A stretch of DNA of 8,195 nucleotides from the NCBI GenBank assembly GCA_023426855.1, contig JAEZBU010000017.1, positions 1 through 8,195 of the forward strand, given 5' to 3'. Origin of the DNA: Pseudomonadota bacterium. GTDB taxonomy: Bacteria > Pseudomonadota > Alphaproteobacteria > Rhizobiales > Hyphomicrobiaceae. The position numbers and the translations under genes were made by a program. The notes beneath the pieces are model-generated. The model searched no databases. It was not told where the DNA came from and worked only from the letters and a program-made list of their open reading frames with translations. This document shows, in pieces, positions 1 to 6,340 of this stretch (position 1 is its first letter; the number at the start of each line of letters is the position of its first letter).

Positions 1-89
1 ATATCACGCCTTTGGCACACGTTGGCGGCAGGGCCAGCGAGCGTCAAGGCGCCAGCCACGATATCCCAAAGCGGCAGGGAACACACGAC

Positions 90-377
90 ATGCAAGGGCA
101 GGAGCTCGATACGCGCCGGCGGCGTGCCGCTTATCGCGCCGGCCATCGTGGCACCAAGGAGATGGACTGGCTGCTCGGCCGGTACGCCGACGCGGTGCTG
201 CCGACCATTTTACCGGCGGATCTTGAGTTGCTGGAACGCTTCCTGGCTCTGCCGGACCCTGATCTGCATCAGTGGCTGCTGAACCCAAAGCTGGCCCAGA
301 ATCGCGAGTTTGATGGGCTCATCGCCGCGGTGCGCCGCTTCCACGATCTCGACGCCCTGCAACAGAATCAGATTTGA
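90..377 (+). CDS. sdhE: SdhE, FAD assembly factor 2 for succinate dehydrogenase (Sdh5/DUF339 family)
   Basis: Predicted protein of 95 aa, the usual size for this family of small helical proteins. It shows the family hallmark RGTKE (residues 20-24; the RGxxE motif), followed by MDWLLGRYAD, and then the second conserved stretch LLERFLALPDPDLHQWLL in the middle of the protein. Known members act in the cytoplasm and assist covalent attachment of FAD to SdhA (and FrdA) before complex II assembles. I chose ATG 90 because an AGGGA stretch (77-81) lies about 8 nt upstream and because the conserved part begins soon after it. An in-frame TTG at 12 would add 26 residues that look unlike the family. The next gene, mfd, starts 28 nt downstream on the same strand, so the two are probably co-transcribed. 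Identity comes from motif recognition, not from a search. Confidence 0.93.
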   Translation: MQGQELDTRRRRAAYRAGHRGTKEMDWLLGRYADAVLPTILPADLELLERFLALPDPDLHQWLLNPKLAQNREFDGLIAAVRRFHDLDALQQNQI

Positions 378-405
378 ACCGGCCCGGCCGGTCCCTGGGA
401 TAGTG

Positions 406-3400
406 ATGGATTCCGCAGTTCGACATGACATAACCCTGTCCGGTGCGCCGGAAGGGCTCGACGCCCTGGTGCTGGCGCGACTGGCGCGCGAGGCCGTCAC
501 GGCGTCCGGTTCCGGCATGGTGCTGCATATCGCGCGCGACGACCGCCGGCTGGACACATTGCAGAACGGCGTCGCGTTCTTCGATCCCACCGTGCGCGTC
601 ATCGTGTTTCCGGCCTGGGATACGGTGCCCTACGATCGCGTCGGCCCCAATTCCGAACTCGTCGCGAAGCGCATGACAGCGCTTGCACGGCTGGTCGCCG
701 GCGGTCGTCGGCAGCCGACCCTGATCCTGACGACCGTGAATGCCGTGCTGCAGCGCCTGCCGCCGCGCGATTTCGTGCGCCGCGCCATCCGCCAAATGGC
801 GCCGGGCCAGCGCATCGACATGAATCTGTTGATCCAGCGCCTGACGCTCGGCGGCTATGTGCGCACCGGCACAGTGATGGAGCCCGGCGAATTCGCGGTG
901 CGCGGCGGCATCATGGACCTGTTCCCGCCCGGCCGCAGCAAGCCGGTGCGGCTGGATTTCTTCGGCGACACGCTGGAAAGCATCAAATCGTTCGATGCCG
1001 AAACGCAGCGTACGCAGAAGCTGATCCAGAAGCTCATTCTGCTGCCGGTCAGCGAGGTCGCGTTCGGGCCGGAAGCCGAGAAGGTGTTCCGCCAGCGCTA
1101 TGTCGAGCTGTTCGGCGGCGCCACCGGCGATGATCCGCTGTACCAGGCCATCAGCGCCGGTCAGCGTTATCCCGGCATGGAGCAGTGGCTGCCGCTGTTC
1201 CATGACAAGCTGGAGACGCTGTTCGACTACGTCGTCGGTAGCGATGTCAGCTTCGACCATCTGGCCGATGAGTCCGTCTCGCGCCGCTTCGAGCAAATCA
1301 CTGAACACTACGAGGCCCGCGTCGAGGCGCTGGAAACCGCGCGATTCGGCGCCGATCCCTACAAGCCGGTGCCGCCGGACCAGATGTTCATCTCGGGCAA
1401 GGAATGGCGGTCGTCGCTTGAGGCCTTCACCGTGCGGCGCTTTACCCCGTTCGAGCAGCCCGGGAAGGCGGGCGTGGAAAGCCTGCGCGGCAAAGCCGGG
1501 CGCACGTTCGCGCCGGAACGCACGGCCGATGGCGGCGATCTGTTCGGCGCTGTGGTTGGACACATCCAGCGGTTGCTGACTGCGAACAAGCGCGTGCTGG
1601 TGGCGGCCTGGACGCCCGGCGGGCGCGAGCGGCTCGGCACGCTACTGGCCACGCACGGGCTGAAGGACGCGCGCAAGGTCGAGAGCTATCCGGACGCCAT
1701 GGCGCTGCCCGGCGGTCTGCCGGTGCTGGCGGTGCTCGGCCTGGAGCAGGGCTTCGAGACGCCGGAGCTGGCGGTCATTGCCGAGCAGGACATTCTCGGC
1801 GATCGACTTGTTCGCCCACGGCGCAAAGCAAAACGCGCCGCTGACGTCATCACCGAGGCGACCAGCCTGTCAGTCGGTGATCTGGTCGTGCACGTCGATC
1901 ACGGCATCGGCCGTTTCGCAGGCTTGCAAACGATTACAGCGGCTGGCGCGCCACATGATTGCCTCGAGGTCGTCTACGCGGGCGGCGACAAGCTGTATCT
2001 GCCGGTCGAGAACATCGAGCTTCTGTCGCGCTATGGCGATGGCGACGGTACGCAGCTCGACAAGCTCGGCGGCGTTGCGTGGCAGTCGCGCAAGGCGCGC
2101 ATGCAGAAGCGGCTGCGCGAGATCGCAGCCGAGCTGATCAAGATCGCGGCGATGCGCCAGCTTAAGGAGGCACCCGCGCTGGCGCCGCCGGCCGGTGCTT
2201 ACGAAGAATTCGCCGCCCGCTTCTCTTACGACGAGACCGAGGATCAACAGGGCAGCATCGAGGCCGTGATCGCGGATCTCGGCTCCGGCCGCCCGATGGA
2301 TCGCCTGATCTGCGGCGACGTCGGTTTTGGCAAGACGGAAGTCGCGCTGCGTGCCGCGTTCGTTGCCGCATTGTCCGGTGTGCAGGTGGCGGTCGTGGTG
2401 CCGACGACGCTTCTGGCGCGGCAGCACTTCAAGACGTTTACGGAGCGCTTCAAAGGACTGCCGGTGCGCATCGGGCAGGCCTCGCGTCTCGTCGCGCCCA
2501 AGGACCTGGCCGAGGTCAGGACTTCGCTCAAGAACGGCACGCTGGATATCGTTGTCGGCACGCACGCGCTGCTCGGCAAATCGGTAGAGTTCGCGCGTCT
2601 CGGCCTGTTGATCGTCGACGAGGAGCAGCACTTCGGCGTCGCGCACAAGGAGCGCTTGAAGCAGTTGCGCGAGGACGTGCACGTGCTGACGCTGTCAGCA
2701 ACGCCGATCCCGCGCACCTTGCAGTTGGCGCTGTCGGGCGTGCGTGAGCTGTCGCTGATCACCACGCCGCCGGTCGATAGGCTGGCGGTACGCACCTACA
2801 TCTCGCCGTTCGATCCGGTGATCATCCGCGAAGCCCTGCGCCGCGAGCGCTATCGCGGTGGCCAGAGCTTCTATGTCGTGCCGCGTCTGTCGGATCTCGA
2901 TGACGTCGCGGAATTCCTCGCCGAAGCCGTGCCGGAGCTGAAGGTCGCCCGCGCGCACGGCCAGATGGCGGTCAGCGAACTGGAAGACGTCATGACCGCG
3001 TTCTACGAGGGCCAGTACGACGTGCTGATGTCCACCGCGATCGTCGAATCCGGCCTCGACGTGCCGAATGCCAATACGCTGATCGTGCATCGCGCTGACA
3101 TGTTCGGTCTGGCGCAGCTTTATCAGCTCCGCGGCCGTGTTGGCCGTTCCAAGACGCGTGCCTATGCCTACTTCACGACGCCGCCCGGCAAGGCCCTGAC
3201 CGAGGGCGCCGAGAAGCGGCTCAAGGTGCTGCATTCTCTCGATACACTGGGTGCCGGCTTCTCGCTGGCCAGCCACGATCTCGATATCCGCGGCGCCGGC
3301 AACCTGCTCGGCGAGGAGCAGTCCGGGCACATCCGCGAGGTCGGCTTCGAGCTGTATCAGTCGATGCTGGAAGAAGCGGTGGCGGCGCTCAAGGGCGGCG

Positions 3401-3888
3401 ATCTCGGTGAGGCGGCGGATCAATGGAGCCCGCAGATTGCGCTGGGCACTGCTGTGCTGATTCCGGAAAGCTATGTCAACGATCTGCAACTCAGGCTTGG
3501 GCTGTACCGGCGTCTGTCGGGCCTCGAAAGCCGAGCCGAGATCGATGCGTTTGCCGGCGAGCTTGTCGACCGCTTCGGCGAGATGCCGGAGGAAGTGCGG
3601 CACCTGCTCGACATCATGGAAATCAAGGGCTTGTGCCGGCAGGCGGGCATTGCGCAGGTCGATGCCGGACCCAAGGGTGCCGTGGTGGCGTTCCGCAAGA
3701 ACGCCTTCTCCAATCCGGAAGGGCTGGTCAAGCTGATGCAGAAGTCGCGCTCGCAGATGAAGCTGCAAGCCGACCATCGTCTCGTGTTCAAGGCGGATTG
3801 GGATCTGCCAGAGCATCGTCTCAAGGGCGTGCGCAAACTGATTGCCGAATTGGCCGAAATCGCCGCCAAGGGACGCAAGCCGGGCTGA
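406..3888 (+). CDS. mfd: Mfd, transcription-repair coupling factor (RNA polymerase-displacing DNA translocase)
   Basis: Predicted protein of 1160 aa, full length for Mfd (E. coli about 1148). Mfd recognises RNA polymerase stalled at DNA damage, pushes it off with ATP-driven translocation, and recruits UvrA. Domains seen in order: a UvrB-like N-terminal module (VFPAWDTVPYDR; VRGGIMDLFPPG); the CarD-like RNA polymerase interaction domain from about residue 486 (VGDLVVHVDHGIGRF, 490-504); RecG-like helicase motifs with Walker A GDVGFGKT (637-644), DEEQ box (738-741), SAT motif (764-766) and QLRGRVGRS motif VI (907-915); the translocation region around DLDIRGAGNLLG (958-969); and a C-terminal TRCF domain. 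All catalytic motifs are intact. ATG 406 was chosen because GGGA (397-400) sits 5 nt before it and because reading further upstream overlaps sdhE. GTG 403 is an alternative start. It lies 28 nt after sdhE. Confidence 0.98.
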   Translation: MDSAVRHDITLSGAPEGLDALVLARLAREAVTASGSGMVLHIARDDRRLDTLQNGVAFFDPTVRVIVFPAWDTVPYDRVGPNSELVAKRMTALARLVAGGRRQPTLILTTVNAVLQRLPPRDFVRRAIRQMAPGQRIDMNLLIQRLTLGGYVRTGTVMEPGEFAVRGGIMDLFPPGRSKPVRLDFFGDTLESIKSFDAETQRTQKLIQKLILLPVSEVAFGPEAEKVFRQRYVELFGGATGDDPLYQAISAGQRYPGMEQWLPLFHDKLETLFDYVVGSDVSFDHLADESVSRRFEQITEHYEARVEALETARFGADPYKPVPPDQMFISGKEWRSSLEAFTVRRFTPFEQPGKAGVESLRGKAGRTFAPERTADGGDLFGAVVGHIQRLLTANKRVLVAAWTPGGRERLGTLLATHGLKDARKVESYPDAMALPGGLPVLAVLGLEQGFETPELAVIAEQDILGDRLVRPRRKAKRAADVITEATSLSVGDLVVHVDHGIGRFAGLQTITAAGAPHDCLEVVYAGGDKLYLPVENIELLSRYGDGDGTQLDKLGGVAWQSRKARMQKRLREIAAELIKIAAMRQLKEAPALAPPAGAYEEFAARFSYDETEDQQGSIEAVIADLGSGRPMDRLICGDVGFGKTEVALRAAFVAALSGVQVAVVVPTTLLARQHFKTFTERFKGLPVRIGQASRLVAPKDLAEVRTSLKNGTLDIVVGTHALLGKSVEFARLGLLIVDEEQHFGVAHKERLKQLREDVHVLTLSATPIPRTLQLALSGVRELSLITTPPVDRLAVRTYISPFDPVIIREALRRERYRGGQSFYVVPRLSDLDDVAEFLAEAVPELKVARAHGQMAVSELEDVMTAFYEGQYDVLMSTAIVESGLDVPNANTLIVHRADMFGLAQLYQLRGRVGRSKTRAYAYFTTPPGKALTEGAEKRLKVLHSLDTLGAGFSLASHDLDIRGAGNLLGEEQSGHIREVGFELYQSMLEEAVAALKGGDLGEAADQWSPQIALGTAVLIPESYVNDLQLRLGLYRRLSGLESRAEIDAFAGELVDRFGEMPEEVRHLLDIMEIKGLCRQAGIAQVDAGPKGAVVAFRKNAFSNPEGLVKLMQKSRSQMKLQADHRLVFKADWDLPEHRLKGVRKLIAELAEIAAKGRKPG

Positions 3889-3975
3889 GACTTTGGCAGT
3901 CCGTATGCGGCGGCCCCTTGTTTGCGGGCGCGCGTCGGGCTATCCGGTCGGCGCTGGCGAAAAGGAGACCTATCG
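3889..3975 (+). other. mfd-pyrH intergenic gap, no terminator seen
   Basis: This 87-nt GC-rich gap separates the sdhE-mfd pair from the pyrH-frr-uppS-cdsA-dxr block. I see no stem followed by a T-run. A TTGGCA hexamer (3893-3898) resembles a -35 box but has no convincing -10 box at the normal distance, so I do not call a promoter. The only clear signal is the pyrH ribosome binding site at its end. Whether transcription reads through from mfd cannot be decided from the sequence. Confidence 0.5.
3962..3968 (+). promoter_or_regulatory. Shine-Dalgarno site of pyrH
   Basis: AAGGAGA lies 7 nt upstream of ATG 3976. This near-ideal match and spacing fixes the pyrH start at 3976 rather than at the in-frame alternative codon at 3922, which would add 18 residues unlike UMP kinase. 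Confidence 0.85.
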
Positions 3976-4707
3976 ATGAGCGGCCCAAGCTCTCTGCGCT
4001 ACAAGCGCCTGTGCCTGAAACTGTCGGGAGAGGCATTGAGCGGAAAAGGGGCATTGGGGATCGATATCGGGGTCACCAGCCGTCTGGCGCGCGATGTCTC
4101 GGAAGCGGTCGCGGCCGGTGTTGAGGTCGTGGTGGTTGTCGGCGGCGGCAACATCTTCCGCGGACTGGCCGGGGCTGCCAAGGGCATGGACCGCGCGACC
4201 GCCGACTACATGGGCATGCTGGCTACCGTGATGAACGCGCTGGCCTTCCACAATGCACTGGAGCAGCAGGGCACCCAGGCCCGCGTCCTGTCCGCCATTC
4301 CAATGCCGACCGTGTGCGAATCCTTCGTTCGGGCCAAGGCTTTGCATCATCTGGATGCAGGCCGGGTGGTGATTTGCGCCGCTGGTACCGGCAACCCGTT
4401 CTTCACCACCGACACCACCGCCGCTCTGCGCGCCATCGAGCTGGATTGCGATGCGGTGGCCAAGGCAACTCAAGTTGACGGTGTGTACTCCGCCGATCCG
4501 AAGCGCGATCCGAATGCCGTTCGCTATGACAGCCTGACCTACAGCGAAGTGCTGGCGCGCGACCTGAAGGTGATGGACGGCGCGGCCATTGCGCTTGCCC
4601 GGGACAATGGTCTTCCGGTAATTGTGTTCTCTATTGAGGAGCCAGGCAATCTCCTGAAGGCGGTGCGCGGTGAAGCGCGTGCGACGGTCATCGAGGAAAG
4701 CGTCTGA
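3976..4707 (+). CDS. pyrH: PyrH, uridylate kinase (UMP kinase)
   Basis: Predicted protein of 243 aa, matching bacterial UMP kinases (about 240 aa). It phosphorylates UMP to UDP with ATP in the cytoplasm, feeding UTP/CTP synthesis and UDP-sugar production. It belongs to the amino-acid-kinase fold, not the P-loop NMP kinases. Visible motifs: KLSGEAL (15-21) at the nucleotide site, GGGNIFRG (56-63), DRATADYMG (72-80) with the UMP-contacting Asp, GTGNPFFTTDT (137-147), and QVDGVYSADPK (166-176). All are intact. Bacterial PyrH is a hexamer, typically inhibited by UTP and activated by GTP; that is family knowledge, not visible here. Its usual partner frr follows after 93 nt. The usual upstream genes rpsB-tsf are absent; mfd is there instead. 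Confidence 0.98.
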   Translation: MSGPSSLRYKRLCLKLSGEALSGKGALGIDIGVTSRLARDVSEAVAAGVEVVVVVGGGNIFRGLAGAAKGMDRATADYMGMLATVMNALAFHNALEQQGTQARVLSAIPMPTVCESFVRAKALHHLDAGRVVICAAGTGNPFFTTDTTAALRAIELDCDAVAKATQVDGVYSADPKRDPNAVRYDSLTYSEVLARDLKVMDGAAIALARDNGLPVIVFSIEEPGNLLKAVRGEARATVIEESV

Positions 4708-4708
4708 G

Positions 4709-4737
4709 GCGATGTGGATGCGGCGTGCGTCCATCGC
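4709..4737 (+). other. Possible RNA hairpin 1 after the pyrH stop codon
   Basis: Two nucleotides after the pyrH stop, 4709-4713 (GCGAT) can pair with 4733-4737 (ATCGC). After a 2-nt bulge (4714-4715), 4716-4721 can pair with 4727-4732, with one T-G wobble, closing a 5-nt loop. That is 11 pairs in total. No T-run follows, so it is not a classical terminator. It could protect the mRNA end, pause transcription, or be a chance product of high GC content. Confidence 0.4.
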
Positions 4738-4773
4738 GGCCCTGCGACGAAGACCGGAAACTAACGTCGGGCC
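4738..4773 (+). other. Possible RNA hairpin 2 in the pyrH-frr gap
   Basis: GGCCC (4738-4742) can pair with GGGCC (4769-4773), and GACG (4746-4749) with CGTC (4765-4768). A 3-nt bulge (TGC) lies in the left arm and the loop is an A-rich 15 nt. It begins directly where hairpin 1 ends. The long loop and the bulge make it the weakest of the three. Confidence 0.3.
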
Positions 4774-4774
4774 A

Positions 4775-4790
4775 CTGCCGCGCCCGGCAG
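4775..4790 (+). promoter_or_regulatory. Perfect 6-bp hairpin running into the frr ribosome binding site
   Basis: CTGCCG (4775-4780) pairs perfectly with CGGCAG (4785-4790) around the tetraloop CGCC. The last two bases of the right arm (AG, 4789-4790) are also the first two bases of the frr Shine-Dalgarno sequence, so folding would touch the ribosome landing site without covering its GAGGA core. A role in tuning frr translation is inference. Confidence 0.45.
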
Positions 4791-4795
4791 GAGGA
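4789..4795 (+). promoter_or_regulatory. Shine-Dalgarno site of frr
   Basis: AGGAGGA lies 5 nt upstream of ATG 4801 and is a very strong match to the anti-Shine-Dalgarno sequence. An out-of-frame ATG at 4796 lies too close to be used from this site and stops at once (ATG ATA TGA), so 4801 is the clear start. Confidence 0.85.
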
Positions 4796-4800
4796 ATGAT

Positions 4801-5364
4801 ATGACCCAGGGCGCTTTCGACATTGGAGATCTGGATCGGCGTATGCATGCGGCGATCGACGCACTGAAACGCGAACTCAGCGGCCTGAGAACCGGTCGCG
4901 CCAGCGCTAATCTGCTCGATCCGGTGATGGTCAACGTCTACGGGCAGAAGATGCCGCTCAACCAGGTGGGCTCGGTGTCCGTGCCGGAACCGCGCATGCT
5001 GGCGGTGCAAGTGTGGGACAAAGCGGCGGTGTCGGCCGTCGACAAGGCGATCCGCGAGGCTAACCTTGGCCTCAATCCGATCATCGACGGCCAGATCCTG
5101 CGTCTGCCGGTTCCGGCTTTGACCAGCGAGCGGCGCCAGGACCTGGTCAAGCTGGCCCACAAGTACGCCGAGAACAGCCGCGTTGCGGTGCGCAACGTGC
5201 GTCGTGAAGGCATGGATCTGCTGAAGAAGCTCGAAAAAGACGGCAAGATGAGCCAGGACGAGCAGCGCGGCACATCGACCAAGGTGCAGGAACTCACCGA
5301 CAAGATCATCAAGGAAATCGACCAGATCCTGGCGACCAAGGAAGCTGAGATCAATAAAGTCTAG
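4801..5364 (+). CDS. frr: Frr, ribosome recycling factor
   Basis: Predicted protein of 187 aa, the normal size (about 185 aa). Together with EF-G, RRF splits the post-termination ribosome into subunits so that mRNA and tRNA are released. Family marks seen: LRTGRAS near residues 29-35, YGQKMPL, the hinge region ANLGLNP, LPVPALTSERRQDLVK, and the helical AVRNVRREG stretch (VRNVRR at 130-135) rich in the arginines that touch 23S rRNA. The C-terminus is a charged helix (TDKIIKEIDQI... TKEAEINKV). This is consistent with the two-domain, tRNA-shaped RRF fold, with a three-helix bundle made from both ends of the chain. Start ATG 4801 is supported by a strong AGGAGGA. It sits between pyrH and uppS as in many proteobacteria. 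Confidence 0.98.
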   Translation: MTQGAFDIGDLDRRMHAAIDALKRELSGLRTGRASANLLDPVMVNVYGQKMPLNQVGSVSVPEPRMLAVQVWDKAAVSAVDKAIREANLGLNPIIDGQILRLPVPALTSERRQDLVKLAHKYAENSRVAVRNVRREGMDLLKKLEKDGKMSQDEQRGTSTKVQELTDKIIKEIDQILATKEAEINKV

Positions 5365-5504
5365 AGTCGGGCTGCGAAAGTCGGTAACTTTTCCTCGAAC
5401 ACAGCTTGCAGACCAACCGGAAAGTCGCGAGGCGGCTTCCGGCTATGATGGATTGAACGAGAAGCTAGGGTACGGCGCGGGCCGAAGAAGCGCGAAACGA
5501 GCCC
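5365..5504 (+). other. frr-uppS intergenic region (gap of at least 140 nt), no gene seen
   Basis: This is the longest gene-free stretch in the window, and it grows to 200 nt if uppS begins at GTG 5565. It holds one good hairpin (5417-5442), annotated separately. A weak GAAAGT/ACTTTT stem (5376-5392) ends in four Ts but has only six weak pairs. A TATGAT hexamer (5444-5449) looks like a -10 box, but no -35 box lies at the right distance. In-frame stops at 5454-5456 and 5466-5468 block any uppS start upstream of this point. Confidence 0.5.
5417..5442 (+). promoter_or_regulatory. 11-bp RNA hairpin between frr and uppS
   Basis: CCGGAA (5417-5422) pairs with TTCCGG (5437-5442). Inside that, GTCGC (5424-5428) pairs with GCGGC (5432-5436) with one T-G wobble, closing a GAG triloop. 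Only one base (A 5423) bulges. This is the best-formed hairpin I found in the window. No T-run follows it, so intrinsic termination is unlikely. It could be an RNA processing or stability element separating frr from the downstream lipid genes; that role is inference. Confidence 0.5.
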
Positions 5505-6335
5505 TTGAGGCCCGCCGCGGCTCGCGAGTTGATCCCTCCGGTTGACGAAAGTCCAACTTTCCAAGTGGCCGAGCTCAAGACACAGACCGCGGCGACCGCT
5601 GACGACCGTGCGCAATCGTTGCGCCATGTGGCGATCATCATGGATGGCAACGGTCGGTGGGCCAGTGCGCGCGGTTTGCCGCGCACCATCGGCCATCGCA
5701 TGGGGGTCGAGGCTCTGCGCCGCACCGTGCGCGCGGCGATGGAACTGAAGATCGCTTATCTGACGATCTACAGCTTTTCCTCAGAAAACTGGTCGCGTCC
5801 CGCCAGCGAGATCAACGAGCTGTTCGGCATGATGAAGCGCTTCATCAAGCGCGATCTGGCCGAATTGCACCGCCACAAGGTGCGTATTCGTGTGATCGGC
5901 GATCGCGATATCGCGGATCGCGAACTGATCGGCATGATCGCGGATGCGGAGGCCCTCACGGCTGAAAACACCGCCCTCGATCTGATCGTCGCGTTCAACT
6001 ATGGATCGCGCCAGGAAATCGCCAGGGCAACCCGGCGATTGGCTGAAAAGGCCGCCAATGGCGAGATCGATGCCCGGGCCATCACGCCGGACATGATCGG
6101 CGCCGAACTCGATACCGTCGGCATTCCCGATCCCGACCTGTTGATCCGCACCAGTGGTGAAATCCGGCTGTCGAACTTTCTGCTGTGGCAGGCTGCCTAT
6201 ACCGAGTTCGTGTTTCTCGATGCGAACTGGCCGGATTTCGGGCGGGAGCTTCTGGAGCAGGCCATCGCGGAGTATCGTGCGCGGGATCGCCGGTATGGCG
6301 GCTTGTCGACATCGACCCGGCCGGGGAGCTTGTGA
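5505..6335 (+). CDS. uppS: UppS, (2Z,6E)-farnesyl-PP-dependent undecaprenyl diphosphate synthase
   Basis: 276 aa from TTG 5505, or 256 aa from GTG 5565. The cis-prenyltransferase adds eight isopentenyl units to farnesyl diphosphate, making the C55 lipid that carries peptidoglycan and O-antigen units. It acts at the cytoplasmic face of the membrane. Motifs, numbered from TTG 5505: HVAIIMDGNGRWA with catalytic Asp47, FSSENW (91-96), NYGSRQE (from 165), and RTSGEIRLSNFLLWQ with diphosphate-binding Arg215, Arg221 and Ser223. The product is therefore certain but the start is not. No in-frame ATG exists between the stop at 5466 and the catalytic motif at 5640, so the start must be TTG 5505, TTG 5529 or GTG 5565. 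None has a clear Shine-Dalgarno site. GTG 5565 gives a length closest to E. coli UppS (253 aa) and places the catalytic Asp at 27 (26 in E. coli). The gene ends 5 nt before cdsA. Confidence 0.95.
   Translation: MRPAAARELIPPVDESPTFQVAELKTQTAATADDRAQSLRHVAIIMDGNGRWASARGLPRTIGHRMGVEALRRTVRAAMELKIAYLTIYSFSSENWSRPASEINELFGMMKRFIKRDLAELHRHKVRIRVIGDRDIADRELIGMIADAEALTAENTALDLIVAFNYGSRQEIARATRRLAEKAANGEIDARAITPDMIGAELDTVGIPDPDLLIRTSGEIRLSNFLLWQAAYTEFVFLDANWPDFGRELLEQAIAEYRARDRRYGGLSTSTRPGSL
6323..6328 (+). promoter_or_regulatory. Likely Shine-Dalgarno site of cdsA inside the end of uppS
   Basis: GGGGAG lies in the last codons of uppS. It is 12 nt from ATG 6341 (rather far) and 3 nt from GTG 6332 (rather near), so it supports translation of cdsA but does not by itself decide the start. 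Confidence 0.5.
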
Positions 6336-6340
6336 CACTC

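Noticed and set aside
1..59. Start of a leftward gene such as recG on the - strand
   Set aside because: An open - strand frame from about 59 exists, but its first residues do not match the RecG N-terminus and too little sequence is present to support any gene.
12..89. Possible N-terminal extension of SdhE from TTG 12
   Set aside because: The added residues do not resemble SdhE, there is no ribosome binding site near 12, and ATG 90 has one at good spacing.
319..1563. Open frame on the - strand (414 codons) opposite the start of mfd
   Set aside because: It is the antisense shadow of mfd in GC-rich DNA, with no recognisable motif and low-complexity R/H/Q-rich translation.
2695..3816. Open frame on the - strand (373 codons) opposite the end of mfd
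   Set aside because: Same reasoning: antisense of conserved mfd helicase and C-terminal codons, with no family features.
3970..5160. Long open frame on the - strand (396 codons) spanning the antisense of pyrH, the gap and most of frr
   Set aside because: Long antisense frames are expected opposite GC-rich genes with strong third-position bias. The translation resembles no family I know, is rich in R, H and G, and the + strand genes are unambiguous.
5376..5392. Possible intrinsic terminator after frr (GAAAGT/ACTTTT stem ending in Ts)
   Set aside because: The stem has only six weak pairs, mostly A-T with one G-T, and the T-run is part of the stem with no U-tract after it.
5444..5449. TATGAT as a -10 promoter box before uppS
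   Set aside because: No TTGACA-like element lies 16-19 nt upstream; the nearest TTG-containing hexamer is over 30 nt away.
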